Shown: positions 1 to 5,885 of the stretch, piece by piece
Layout: every line of letters begins with the position of its first letter
How positions within the stretch are numbered: the stretch's first letter is position 1
Assembly: GCA_041485845.1 (NCBI GenBank)
Contig: JBGPKH010000322.1
Location: 1 to 9,861, forward strand
Direction of reading: 5' to 3'
Length of the DNA stretch: 9,861 nucleotides
Source: OMOG01 sp041485845
Lineage (GTDB): Bacteria > Acidobacteriota > Terriglobia > Bryobacterales > Bryobacteraceae
Made by a program: the position numbers and the translations under genes
The notes under the pieces: model-generated
Databases searched by the model: none
Told to the model about the DNA's origin: nothing
What the model saw: the letters and a program-made list of their open reading frames with translations, nothing else

Positions 1-7
1 CCGTCAT
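1..7 (-). CDS. possible start of the next gene in the sugar ABC operon (edge-truncated)
   Basis: On the minus strand the ABC ATPase ends in TGA (9-7), and an ATG begins on the last base of that stop (7-5), giving a TGATG overlap. Only two codons (Met-Thr) lie inside the window. In sugar importers of this class the ATPase gene is usually followed by the membrane permease gene, so a permease is the natural guess. The sequence shown proves only the overlapping start codon. Confidence 0.3.
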
Positions 8-1509
8 CAAATGCTGCCCCGCGCCGGGCTCGCGAAACTGGTGGCCGCTGCCATGATCTTCTCCTGGGTGGCTTCCCTTGCATCATAAACCGCGGCGGCG
101 CGGCCGTTGCACAAGACCAGAATCCGGTCGCAGCAGCGCAGCAGCTCGGGCAGTTCCGAACTGACCAGGATGACCCCTTTCCCCGCCGAGGCCAGATCGT
201 CGATGATGCGATAGATGTCCTGCTTGGCTCCGACGTCGATGCCTCGAGTGGGGTCGTCCAGGAAGAACACGTCGGGATCGAGCAGCAGCCAGCGCGCCAG
301 CAGCACCTTCTGCTGGTTTCCGCCGCTGAGGGTGGCCACTGGCGAACCTGGTGACGGGCAGTTCAGAGACACGCGGCGCGCCGCCTTACTCAGTTCGGCT
401 CTTTCCTGACCGCGGCGGATGAACCCCATCTTCTGCATTCGGCCGAGCACGGTGAGGGTGCCGTTTTCGAGCACGCTCATGGTCATCATGAGGCCCTCCA
501 GACGGCGGTCTTCGGGGACGAGTCCGATGCCGCGGCCGATCGCCTCGCACGGCGACGCGGGCCGGAAAGGGGCGCCCCGCAACTGCACGCGGCCCGCGTG
601 AATCCGGTCGATGCCGAACAGCGCCGCGCCCAATTCGCTGCGTCCCGAACCCACCAGTCCGGCAACCCCCAGCACTTCGCAGCGGCGCAACTCGAACGAG
701 AGGTCCTGCAGCTTACCGGTGGTCAGGCCCGTGGACTGGAGAAGCATTTCGCCCGGCGGGCGCCGATACGGGCGGGCGGCGATGAGCAGGTCGCGGCCCA
801 CCATCAGGCGGATCATCTCCCCTGCCGTGGCGGTCCCCATCTCCATCGTCCCGACGGTTTCCCCGTCGCGCAGCACGGTGGCGCGGTCGCAGATGCGGAA
901 GATCTCGTCCATTTTGTGCGAGACGTAGACCACGGAGACGCCGCGCTCCTTCAATCCGCGGATGAGTCCGAACAGCCGTTCGACCGCGTCGTCGAACAGC
1001 GAGCTGGTGGGCTCGTCCATGAGGATGACGCGCGCGTTCATGCTCAGCGCGCGCGCGATGGCCAGCAGTTGCTTCTCCCCGATGGAGAGCGACGCGGCCA
1101 TCCGGCGCACGCTGACGGCGAGCCCGGCCTGGTCGAGAAAGGGCCGGCAGAAGTCTTCCAGGCGCGATTCCGAAAAACGTAAATTGCCGATGACGATGTT
1201 CTCTCCCACCGTCAGGTGCGGGAACAGGTCGAGCTCCTGGTAGATGATGCCGATGCCCAGGCGCTGCGCGTCGAGCGGGCTGGAAATGGCCGCGGGCCGT
1301 CCGTCGATCCGGATGCTGCCGGAGTCCGGCTTCAAAGAGCCGGCGAGGATCTTGGCGAGGGTGCTCTTCCCCGCCCCGTTCTCCCCGATCAGCGCGTGGA
1401 CTTCGCCGCGCCGCAAGGCAAAGTGCGCGTTTCGGAGAGCCGCGACGCCGCCGAAGTTCTTGCTGATGCGGTCGGCTTGTAAGAGGCTTCCCGGCCCGGC
1501 AGAGGCCAT
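7..1509 (-). CDS. sugar ABC transporter ATP-binding protein, duplicated NBD (RbsA/MglA type)
   Basis: Cytoplasmic ATPase subunit expected to power uptake of a monosaccharide with a membrane permease and a periplasmic binding protein; the substrate cannot be told from sequence. The protein is 500 residues, the usual length for the family. NBD1 has Walker A GENGAGKST (42-50), Q-loop Q91, signature LSIGE (141-145), Walker B VILMDEPT (161-168) and H-loop His198. NBD2 has the degenerate P-loop GLVGSGRSE (284-292) typical of the family, signature LSGGNQQ (394-400) and LDDPTRG (417-423). Most relatives have LDEPTRG, so the catalytic Glu of NBD2 is Asp here. The ATG at 1509 is chosen because it leaves a short leader before the first conserved strand. 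The ATG at 1530 is an alternative; the frame stays open much further upstream only through repeat DNA. Neither start has a strong Shine-Dalgarno sequence. Confidence 0.94.
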   Translation of the reverse strand: MASAGPGSLLQADRISKNFGGVAALRNAHFALRRGEVHALIGENGAGKSTLAKILAGSLKPDSGSIRIDGRPAAISSPLDAQRLGIGIIYQELDLFPHLTVGENIVIGNLRFSESRLEDFCRPFLDQAGLAVSVRRMAASLSIGEKQLLAIARALSMNARVILMDEPTSSLFDDAVERLFGLIRGLKERGVSVVYVSHKMDEIFRICDRATVLRDGETVGTMEMGTATAGEMIRLMVGRDLLIAARPYRRPPGEMLLQSTGLTTGKLQDLSFELRRCEVLGVAGLVGSGRSELGAALFGIDRIHAGRVQLRGAPFRPASPCEAIGRGIGLVPEDRRLEGLMMTMSVLENGTLTVLGRMQKMGFIRRGQERAELSKAARRVSLNCPSPGSPVATLSGGNQQKVLLARWLLLDPDVFFLDDPTRGIDVGAKQDIYRIIDDLASAGKGVILVSSELPELLRCCDRILVLCNGRAAAVYDAREATQEKIMAAATSFASPARGSI

Positions 1510-1758
1510 ACATCCGATGATAACCGGCATCGGCCGGCAGTGACCGCCCGCGGGAGCGTCACCACCATCTGTTCGCTGCCGATCGCCGGCAGGCGCAGGG
1601 CCGCCAGCGCCATCCCCGAAAGCCCTCCGCGGGTGCGGCCGGCCGGCGAGCGCCGGGGAGCGGACCAACGCCGGCGAGCGCCGGGGTGCGGCCGGCCGGC
1701 GAGCGCCGGGAGCGGACCAACGCCGGCGAGCGCCGGGAGCGGACCAACGCCGCCCGCG
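1510..1758. other. intergenic region between divergent ABC ATPase and blaI-like genes
   Basis: No gene is supported here. The left part (about 1510-1630) is GC-rich sequence upstream of the ABC ATPase with no promoter I can recognise for the minus strand. The right part is filled by the palindromic tandem repeat described separately. All frames open across this stretch translate to low-complexity Arg/Pro/Ala peptides and carry no domain. Confidence 0.7.
1631..1754. repeat. GC-rich palindromic tandem repeat, ~25-28 bp units
   Basis: The perfect palindrome CCGGCGAGCGCCGG (6-bp arms around AG) occurs four times, starting at 1643, 1671, 1696 and 1723. Copies are spaced 28, 25 and 27 bp. AGCGGACCAACG follows three of them, at 1659-1670, 1711-1722 and 1738-1749. 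A higher-order period of 53 bp is visible from the GGGTGCGGCC block at 1631 repeating at 1684. The array lies just upstream of the blaI promoter. It is not a CRISPR array, because there are no unique spacers. Confidence 0.85.
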
Positions 1759-1762
1759 AACT

Positions 1763-1776
1763 ATTAAAGTTTTAAT
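1763..1776. promoter_or_regulatory. candidate operator dyad 1 (upstream, touching the -35 box)
   Basis: Perfect inverted repeat ATTAAA-GT-TTTAAT, whose last base is the first base of the -35 hexamer. It belongs to a longer element AACTATTAA (1759-1767) that recurs at 1807-1815. The position is right for repression of the promoter by the BlaI-type regulator encoded immediately downstream. Assignment to that regulator is inference. Confidence 0.55.
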
Positions 1777-1804
1777 TGACAGAATGGCGCGCGTGGCGTA
1801 TCCT
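1776..1804 (+). promoter_or_regulatory. sigma70-type promoter of the blaI-like / M56-VWA operon
   Basis: A perfect -35 box TTGACA (1776-1781) is followed by a 17-bp spacer and a -10 box TATCCT (1799-1804). Transcription would start near 1811, about 30 bases before the GTG start, inside the second candidate operator. The AT-rich stretch contrasts with the GC-rich DNA around it. Confidence 0.7.
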
Positions 1805-1810
1805 ACAACT

Positions 1811-1824
1811 ATTAATTCCTTAAT
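1811..1824. promoter_or_regulatory. candidate operator dyad 2 (at the predicted transcription start)
   Basis: Inverted repeat ATTAA-TTCC-TTAAT, again 14 bp and again preceded by AACT (the 9-mer AACTATTAA at 1807-1815). Its centre lies 48 bp from that of dyad 1, so the two dyads bracket the promoter. The right end abuts the ribosome binding site. Two similar sites around one promoter fit cooperative repression by a dimeric repressor. Confidence 0.55.
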
Positions 1825-1825
1825 G

Positions 1826-1832
1826 GGAGGAG
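1826..1832 (+). promoter_or_regulatory. ribosome binding site that selects the GTG start of the BlaI-like gene
   Basis: GGAGGAG at 1826-1832 lies 8 bases before GTG 1841. Two in-frame ATGs further upstream (1784 and 1823) lie in the promoter or overlap this motif, so they are poor choices. Confidence 0.75.
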
Positions 1833-1840
1833 AGCGGCGC

Positions 1841-2221
1841 GTGGCGCGGAAGAAATCCCGGAATCTCACGGATGCCGAACTGAGGCTCATGGAAGTCGTT
1901 TGGGAGAAAGGCAAGGCGACCGTCTCCGGCGTGGTCGAAGGCCTGCCGAAGAGTGTTCCCCTGGCCTATTCCACGGTGCTCACCACGCTGCGCATTCTGG
2001 AGAACAAAGGCTACCTGCGGCATACCAAGGACGGCCGCTCGTTTGTATATCGGCCCGTGGTGAAGCGCGAGCAGGCCCGCGAGAACGCCATCGCGCACCT
2101 GCTGCGGCGGTTCTTCGAGGACTCGCCGGAACTGCTGATGTTGAATCTGATGGAGCGTAAGAAGGTCGGCGCCAGGGAACTGGCGCGGCTGCGAAAGCGT
2201 ATCGAGGAGGACCAGTCATGA
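1841..2221 (+). CDS. BlaI/MecI-family transcriptional repressor
   Basis: Small cytoplasmic dimeric repressor of 126 residues, typical for BlaI/MecI. The N-terminal winged helix-turn-helix spans about residues 8-75: the LTDAELRLMEVVWEKG start, a recognition-helix stretch AYSTVLTTLRILENKGYL and the wing KDGRSFVYRP. The C-terminal part (about 80-126) is the charged helical dimerisation region, containing LLRRFFEDSPELL. In the classical system a membrane metalloprotease triggers cleavage of BlaI and so derepression. Here the next gene encodes an M56 peptidase and starts within this gene's stop codon (ATGA), implying coupled translation. Autoregulation through the two AT-rich dyads upstream is likely. 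GTG is chosen over upstream ATGs because of the Shine-Dalgarno spacing. The target regulon cannot be told from this window. Confidence 0.93.
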   Translation: MARKKSRNLTDAELRLMEVVWEKGKATVSGVVEGLPKSVPLAYSTVLTTLRILENKGYLRHTKDGRSFVYRPVVKREQARENAIAHLLRRFFEDSPELLMLNLMERKKVGARELARLRKRIEEDQS

Positions 2222-4251
2222 ACGCAATCCTGGCGGCGCTGATCGACGGCGCCATGGTTAGTGCCCTGGTAACGGCGGCGGTATGGCTGGGCATGCTGGC
2301 GGCGTCGCGTCTCCTGAATGCGGCCACCCGGTATTTGGTATGGTGGGCGGCGCTCGTCCTCGCGGTGATCCTGCCGGTGTTCTACCTGCCGGGACGCCCG
2401 GCCCCGCGTGTGGAGGGTGCGTCGCCGCAACCGGTGGCACTCACGCCGTTCAGTCCCCGGGAATCCAGGGGACCGGACAGGACGGCGCGTCGCGTCGCGG
2501 CGGCGGAAACGGCGGCGCCATCGGCCCGCCCGCGCCTCCCCATCGGGATTACCGTGGGGCGCGTGCCGCAGTGGATGGGTGCGGCCTGGGTAGTCGCAGC
2601 GGTTCTCATGCTGCTCCGGCTGGCGATGAGCTGGGTAGTGCTCGGGCGTCGCAAAGCGCGGGCCTCGGGGGCTCCGGGGCACCTGTCCGCTCGCCTGGAA
2701 ACCTGGCTCAGGCAGTGCGGATCGGCGCGCCGGCGGGTGCGCCTCGCGGTATCGGCCGAAATCGCGACCCCCATGGTCGCGGGCTTGCGCCATCCGGCGA
2801 TTCTGATTCCCGCTCCCTTCCTCGAGGCTTTGGATGAAGCCGAGTTGGACCAGATCGGCCTCCACGAAGCGGCGCACCTGGCGCGCGGCGATGATGCCGC
2901 CCTCATCGTGCAGCGAATCGCGGAGGCGCTGTTCGCGCTCGATCCCGTAGTGCGCTGGATCGCACGCCGTATCGATCTGGAGCGCGAGATAGCCTGCGAC
3001 GATTTCGTAGTGCAGGCGACGGGAAGGCCCCGGCCGTACGCCGCGTGTCTGACCCGCGTAGCCGAGTTGACCGGCGGGGTCCGCAGCTCGCTGGTGGCGG
3101 CCGCCGCAGCCGACGAGCGGTCGCACCTGACCAGGAGGGTGGATATGCTTTTGGACAAGTCCCGTCATACCGGGACGCGCCCGCTGAAGGCGCGGTTCGC
3201 CGCTGTGGCTGCCGCTCTCGCGGCCATGGCATGGATGGCCGCCCGCGCGCCCGGGGTGATCGCCTTCGCCATGCCGATGCCGCCGGACTTCCCGGCGGCC
3301 GCGGCGGCGGTGATCGAACCGCCGCAAACGCCCGCCCCGCCGGAGGCGCAAACCGGCGAAGCACCGCCTCAGTTGGCCCCTGCGCCGCAAGCGCCGCCCA
3401 GGCCGCTCGCGCCGGCTGCGAGCCAGACCACCGGCGTGGCCGCCGTGTCGATCCAGGTCGCCGTCACAGATCCGCGCAACCGCTTCGTCACCGGTCTCGA
3501 CAAGGCCAACTTCCGGCTCTTCGAGGACGGCGTCGAGCAGGAGATCGCGCGCTTCTCCACTGCGGACCTGCCGCTGTCCGTAGGCCTGGTCATCGATACC
3601 AGCGGCAGCATGCGCACGAAGTTCGGCCAGGTGGAGCAGGCTGTCCAGCAGTTTCTCAAAATCGCCAATCCGCAGGACGAGTTCTTCGTGGTGCAGTTCA
3701 ACGAGGAGGCACGACTGGCCATCGGGTTTACAGGCGATGGCGACGAGATTCAAAGGCAGATCGCGCAGATGCGGCCCAATGGAGGAACAGCGTTGTTCGA
3801 CGCCATCGACCTGGCGATGCGCCAGATGGGGGAGGCGCACAATCAGCGGAAGGCGATCCTGGCGATCACCGATACCGGCAGCGACAACTCCAGCACCGAC
3901 GTGGCAGGTGTCTTCCGGAAGTTGAACCGGATGCTTGAGTTTCTCCAAGCGCACGTGCCGGTTTACGCCATGAGTATCGCGGACACTACCGATCCGCCGG
4001 CACAGCTCCTGACCGGTCTCACGGAGCAGACCGGGGGACGGCATTTCACCCTCGGGGACGCTACGTCTATGGCGGATGTGGCATCCCGTATCGCCGTCGA
4101 GCTGCGGAACCTCTACTTGCTCGAATATGTCCCCAGAAATCCGGCGCACGATGGCGCCTTCCGGAAGCTGCACATCGAATTGCTGCCGCCCCAAGGGCTG
4201 CCGCCGCTGAAGCTGGACTCCCGCGCGGGATACTACGCTCCGCGGCAATGA
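2218..4251 (+). CDS. BlaR1-like M56 membrane metallopeptidase fused to a C-terminal VWA domain
   Basis: Predicted integral-membrane sensor protease of 677 residues. Hydrophobic spans lie near residues 12-32, 37-56, 120-142 and about 320-345. Between the third and fourth is the M56 peptidase core: zinc motif HEAAH (216-220) and downstream EIACDD (257-262), whose Glu257 is the likely third zinc ligand. After the last span comes a Pro/Ala-rich linker (about 345-405), then a VWA domain of the acidobacterial VWFA-related type. Its MIDAS residues look complete: DTSGS (460-464), Thr524 in NGGT, and Asp552. Classical BlaR1 instead ends in a penicillin-binding sensor domain. By topology the VWA domain should lie outside the cytoplasm. 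The RBS GAGGAGG (2204-2210) sits inside the end of the repressor gene, 7 bases from ATG. The inferred role is to sense an envelope ligand or protein through VWA and inactivate the BlaI-type partner; the ligand is unknown. Confidence 0.92.
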   Translation: MNAILAALIDGAMVSALVTAAVWLGMLAASRLLNAATRYLVWWAALVLAVILPVFYLPGRPAPRVEGASPQPVALTPFSPRESRGPDRTARRVAAAETAAPSARPRLPIGITVGRVPQWMGAAWVVAAVLMLLRLAMSWVVLGRRKARASGAPGHLSARLETWLRQCGSARRRVRLAVSAEIATPMVAGLRHPAILIPAPFLEALDEAELDQIGLHEAAHLARGDDAALIVQRIAEALFALDPVVRWIARRIDLEREIACDDFVVQATGRPRPYAACLTRVAELTGGVRSSLVAAAAADERSHLTRRVDMLLDKSRHTGTRPLKARFAAVAAALAAMAWMAARAPGVIAFAMPMPPDFPAAAAAVIEPPQTPAPPEAQTGEAPPQLAPAPQAPPRPLAPAASQTTGVAAVSIQVAVTDPRNRFVTGLDKANFRLFEDGVEQEIARFSTADLPLSVGLVIDTSGSMRTKFGQVEQAVQQFLKIANPQDEFFVVQFNEEARLAIGFTGDGDEIQRQIAQMRPNGGTALFDAIDLAMRQMGEAHNQRKAILAITDTGSDNSSTDVAGVFRKLNRMLEFLQAHVPVYAMSIADTTDPPAQLLTGLTEQTGGRHFTLGDATSMADVASRIAVELRNLYLLEYVPRNPAHDGAFRKLHIELLPPQGLPPLKLDSRAGYYAPRQ

Positions 4252-4327
4252 GCGGGCGGCGTTTTCTTCCGCGCCGCAGCGGATGCAGCGGCGCCGCATC
4301 GTTTCGAAAAACCCGACCAGCGCCGCG

Positions 4328-4501
4328 GCAGGCAGGGCCTTCGGCAGCCTGCTGTTCGAAGTGACCGCCACCGGCAAGCCGGCCTTCCTCGCGGCGATCG
4401 GAGTGCTGGCGACTGTGGCTCTCGCGGCATGCTACATCCCGGCCCGCCGCGCGTCACGGATCGATCCACACAGGCTGGGCCAGGCCTTGCGGCAGGAATA
4501 G
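4328..4501 (+). pseudogene. C-terminal remnant of a MacB/FtsX-type ABC permease
   Basis: The frame ending at TAG 4499-4501 reads as the last ~57 residues of a lipoprotein/macrolide-export type permease: a LLFEVTAT block, one hydrophobic span, then the family's typical ending ACYIPARRASRIDP followed by a short tail. Nothing upstream matches the rest of an 800-residue permease, because the preceding sequence belongs to the end of the M56-VWA gene and a short junction. An ATG at 4283 is in frame but has no ribosome binding site. I read it as a deletion remnant. An expressed one-span peptide is possible but unsupported. Confidence 0.6.
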
Positions 4502-4517
4502 AATTCTCAGTTGAAAG

Positions 4518-4526
4518 TGCTATACT
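4518..4526 (+). promoter_or_regulatory. extended -10 promoter for the 35-residue microprotein
   Basis: TGC-TATACT (TG at 4518-4519, hexamer 4521-4526) is a near-consensus extended -10 element. No convincing -35 box lies 17 bp upstream, which extended -10 promoters can dispense with. Transcription would start near 4533, just before the GGAAGGA ribosome binding site at 4536-4542. Confidence 0.5.
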
Positions 4527-4551
4527 GCCGATTTCGGAAGGACAGATTCTC

Positions 4552-4659
4552 ATGACCCAATCAACGGTGCAGATCGTCGCCGGCGTCCTGTGCGTGCTCC
4601 TGATCGCGATCGTGATCCTCCGCCGCAAACGCAAGAAGAAGACCGACGACGATTTCTAG
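4552..4659 (+). CDS. 35-residue single-span membrane microprotein
   Basis: Starts at ATG 4552, nine bases after GGAAGGA (4536-4542), with the extended -10 element above. The peptide is 35 residues: a short polar N-terminus, one hydrophobic helix (about 7-23), a strongly basic stretch RRKRKKK (24-30) and an acidic TDDDF end. By the positive-inside rule the C-terminus should be cytoplasmic. The longer frame from 4429 overlaps the permease remnant and is not preferred. I recognise no function. The clean promoter, RBS and architecture argue that it is real. It converges with the exported Arg-rich gene at 4692-4988, with a palindrome between the two stops. Confidence 0.62.
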   Translation: MTQSTVQIVAGVLCVLLIAIVILRRKRKKKTDDDF

Positions 4660-4684
4660 TGGGACAGGCCTCCTGGCCTGTCAC
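4660..4684. repeat. dispersed palindromic repeat (copy 1) between convergent genes
   Basis: Perfect 8-bp inverted repeat GACAGGCC (4663-4670), loop TCCT, GGCCTGTC (4675-4682), preceded by TGG. It begins one base after the microprotein stop and ends 8 bases before the stop of the convergent gene. The same element recurs at 8351-8377 with a TCCC loop. Its place between convergent genes would suit a bidirectional hairpin terminator, but there is no T-tract on either side, so its function is uncertain. Confidence 0.8.
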
Positions 4685-4691
4685 CCATGCG

Positions 4692-4988
4692 CTAGAACCA
4701 TCGTCCAGTAGACCGGCGCGCCTGCCTGGCTTCCCTCATCGCCTCGGCGCGAGCTTCCCGCATTTCCCTTCGTTGTTGGGCGCGGTCGCGCATGCGCTCG
4801 CGGGCCGCTTCCGCGATCGCCCGGCGCCCATCGCGCCTCGACTCCACACGCGCGCGGCGAGTCTCCCGAAGCGCCTCCATCCGGTCGCGGCGGGCCTCGG
4901 CTCTGGCCCTCCGTCCCTCAAACCTGGACCAATCGGAACTCGCAAATGCCGGGGCGAGCAGCAGCAGGGATACCATCAGTACCTTCAT
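4692..4988 (-). CDS. exported Arg/Ala/Glu-rich helical protein, 98 residues
   Basis: Starts at ATG 4988, six bases after a good ribosome binding site (TAAGGAG on the minus strand, 4995-5001). The N-terminus MKVLMVSLLLLAPAFASS is a typical Sec signal peptide, with cleavage probably after AFA or AFAS. The mature part of about 80 residues is one long charged helix built from REAR/RRARAE-type runs. It has about 28 arginines, no lysine and no proline, and ends STGRWF. It is probably periplasmic or secreted. The architecture recalls other small, basic envelope proteins, but I recognise no family. The frame is open far upstream without interruption, but the signal peptide and RBS fix this start. Confidence 0.72.
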   Translation of the reverse strand: MKVLMVSLLLLAPAFASSDWSRFEGRRARAEARRDRMEALRETRRARVESRRDGRRAIAEAARERMRDRAQQRREMREARAEAMREARQARRSTGRWF

Positions 4989-5114
4989 CGACGACTCCTT
5001 ATACTGCTTATACTCCAATGCCTCGAATTGGTTACGCGGGCAGCCGCACTTTCTTGCGGCCCCGCTCCGCTCCCCCCAGCCCTTTGTGAGAAACTTGATG
5101 CATCTGAATCTGCT
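4989..5114. other. intergenic region between divergent Arg-rich and TIR-like genes
   Basis: On the minus strand AGTATAAG occurs twice, ten bases apart, just before the Arg-rich gene (around 4998-5015). Either could serve as a -10 box, but I see no matching -35. No clear promoter or Shine-Dalgarno sequence is visible for the TIR-like gene on the plus strand. Confidence 0.4.
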
Positions 5115-5504
5115 ATGGCCACTCAAATGATTCGCATCTTCCTGGCGTACGCCGAAGAGGACTATAAGTATCGCGACCTGGTGGTCAACCAGGCCAAAAG
5201 CGCCAAACTCCCCGTCGAATTCGCGGACATGCCTGCCAAGCAGCCGTGGGTACCGCGGTGGAAAGCCGCGTGCCGCAGCCGGGCCTTCGAATGCGACGCA
5301 GCCATTGTCCTGATTAGCAAGAAGACCAGGCACGGCGCCGGAGTCAAGTGGGAAATGGAATGCATCCGGGATACCCAGATGCCGGTTCTCGGCGTCTACA
5401 TGGAGAATTGCGACAAGAGCGCGGTGCCCGAAGAGATCCACGATGCGCGGATCATCGATTGGAACTGGCCGGATGTCGCAACCTTCATCCAGACCCCGGC
5501 TTAG
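5115..5504 (+). CDS. orphan TIR-like domain protein (ThsB/MTH538 type)
   Basis: 129 residues from ATG 5115; ATG 5127 (125 residues) is an equally plausible start, and neither has a clear RBS. The whole protein looks like one TIR-like flavodoxin fold: first strand IRIFLAYAEEDYKYRDLV (6-23), a central strand DAAIVLISKKT (61-71), then VKWEMECIRDTQMPVLGVY (77-95), where Trp79 and Glu80/Glu82 sit where these domains keep a conserved Trp/Glu. A PEEI turn (105-108) and a C-terminal strand and helix follow. Related proteins in Thoeris make a nucleotide signal from NAD that activates ThsA. No ThsA-like partner lies in this window, so a defence role is inference. The gene points against the truncated LanC-like fragment, and a short hairpin follows its stop. 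Confidence 0.7.
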   Translation: MATQMIRIFLAYAEEDYKYRDLVVNQAKSAKLPVEFADMPAKQPWVPRWKAACRSRAFECDAAIVLISKKTRHGAGVKWEMECIRDTQMPVLGVYMENCDKSAVPEEIHDARIIDWNWPDVATFIQTPA

Positions 5505-5509
5505 CGAGC

Positions 5510-5526
5510 CTCGCCGGGTTGGCGAG
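5510..5526 (+). terminator. weak hairpin after the TIR-like gene
   Basis: CTCGCC (5510-5515), loop GGGTT, GGCGAG (5521-5526): a perfect 6-bp stem starting five bases after the TIR stop codon. No T-tract follows, so intrinsic termination is doubtful. It also marks the point where LanC-like similarity on the other strand is lost. Confidence 0.3.
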
Positions 5527-5885
5527 CCGCAGATAGAAGTACGCGCCTGTTCAGTGGCGGCCACGCAGGCGATGCCCGACAGGCCGTCCAAGAACCCGAA
5601 GCGCCGCGCGGCGCGCAGCTCGTCTTCCTTGGAGAGCGCCTGCTGCAGCGCGCCCTCGGCCGTCATGCGGAAGATCTTTTCGCCCGTAGCCTCGAACAGG
5701 CGGAACAGGAGCAGCGCGATCCCGCTGGTGCCGCTGCAGACCTCGGGCGTGAGCGCGCGATGAACCATGATCGACGCCGATTCGGTGTACCCGCCGATCC
5801 AGTTGCAGCGCCCGCCGGCCCATATGGCGTCGCGGCAGGGGCGCGCCCCGATGCGGCCGGCCGTCTCCAGGAACTTGGCGCTCAT
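5526..5885 (-). pseudogene. truncated LanC-like (lanthionine synthetase C-like) gene
   Basis: ATG 5885 overlaps the HopA1-family stop by ATGA. The first ~110 residues resemble the start of a LanC-like (alpha/alpha)6 barrel: an Ile-Trp...GRCNWIGG segment (21-32), then the repeat CSGTSGIALLLFRLFEATGE (50-69) with a following helix TAEGALQQAL, then the next repeat GFLDGLSGIACV (97-108). A complete LanC-like domain has about seven such repeats over some 350-400 residues, with zinc-binding His/Cys in the later ones. None of that part is present. Beyond about 5556 the frame stays open but runs antisense to the TIR-like gene and loses all resemblance, so no catalytic cyclase can be made. It is the last member of a cassette with the HopA1-like and phosphotransferase-like genes. 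Confidence 0.63.

Noticed and set aside
598..1182. 194-codon plus-strand frame inside the ABC ATPase gene
   Set aside because: It is antisense to well-conserved NBD1 sequence and has no domain or plausible start signals.
1631..1754. CRISPR-like array
   Set aside because: Units are contiguous or separated by repeated linkers, with no unique spacers of normal length, and no cas genes are present.
1510..1914. N-terminal extension of the ABC ATPase up to an ATG at 1914
   Set aside because: The added 135 residues translate the tandem repeat and the antisense of the BlaI-like start. The family starts near 1509.
4256..4277. Hairpin GCGGCG - 10-base loop - CGCCGC after the M56-VWA stop as a terminator
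   Set aside because: The stem is only 6 bp, the T-rich part lies in the loop and no T-tract follows. It is too weak to call in such GC-rich DNA.
2011..4377. 788-codon open frame on the minus strand opposite the BlaI/M56-VWA genes
   Set aside because: It is antisense to two genes with clear domains. Its translation is His/Arg/Gly-rich low complexity with no recognisable motif.
5095..5119. TTGATG / TATGGC promoter for the TIR-like gene
   Set aside because: The -10 would overlap the start codon and the match is poor. It would need a leaderless start at 5127, for which there is no other support.
5115..5504. Complete Thoeris defence system
   Set aside because: Only a ThsB-like protein is visible; neither side encodes a ThsA-like sensor or effector.
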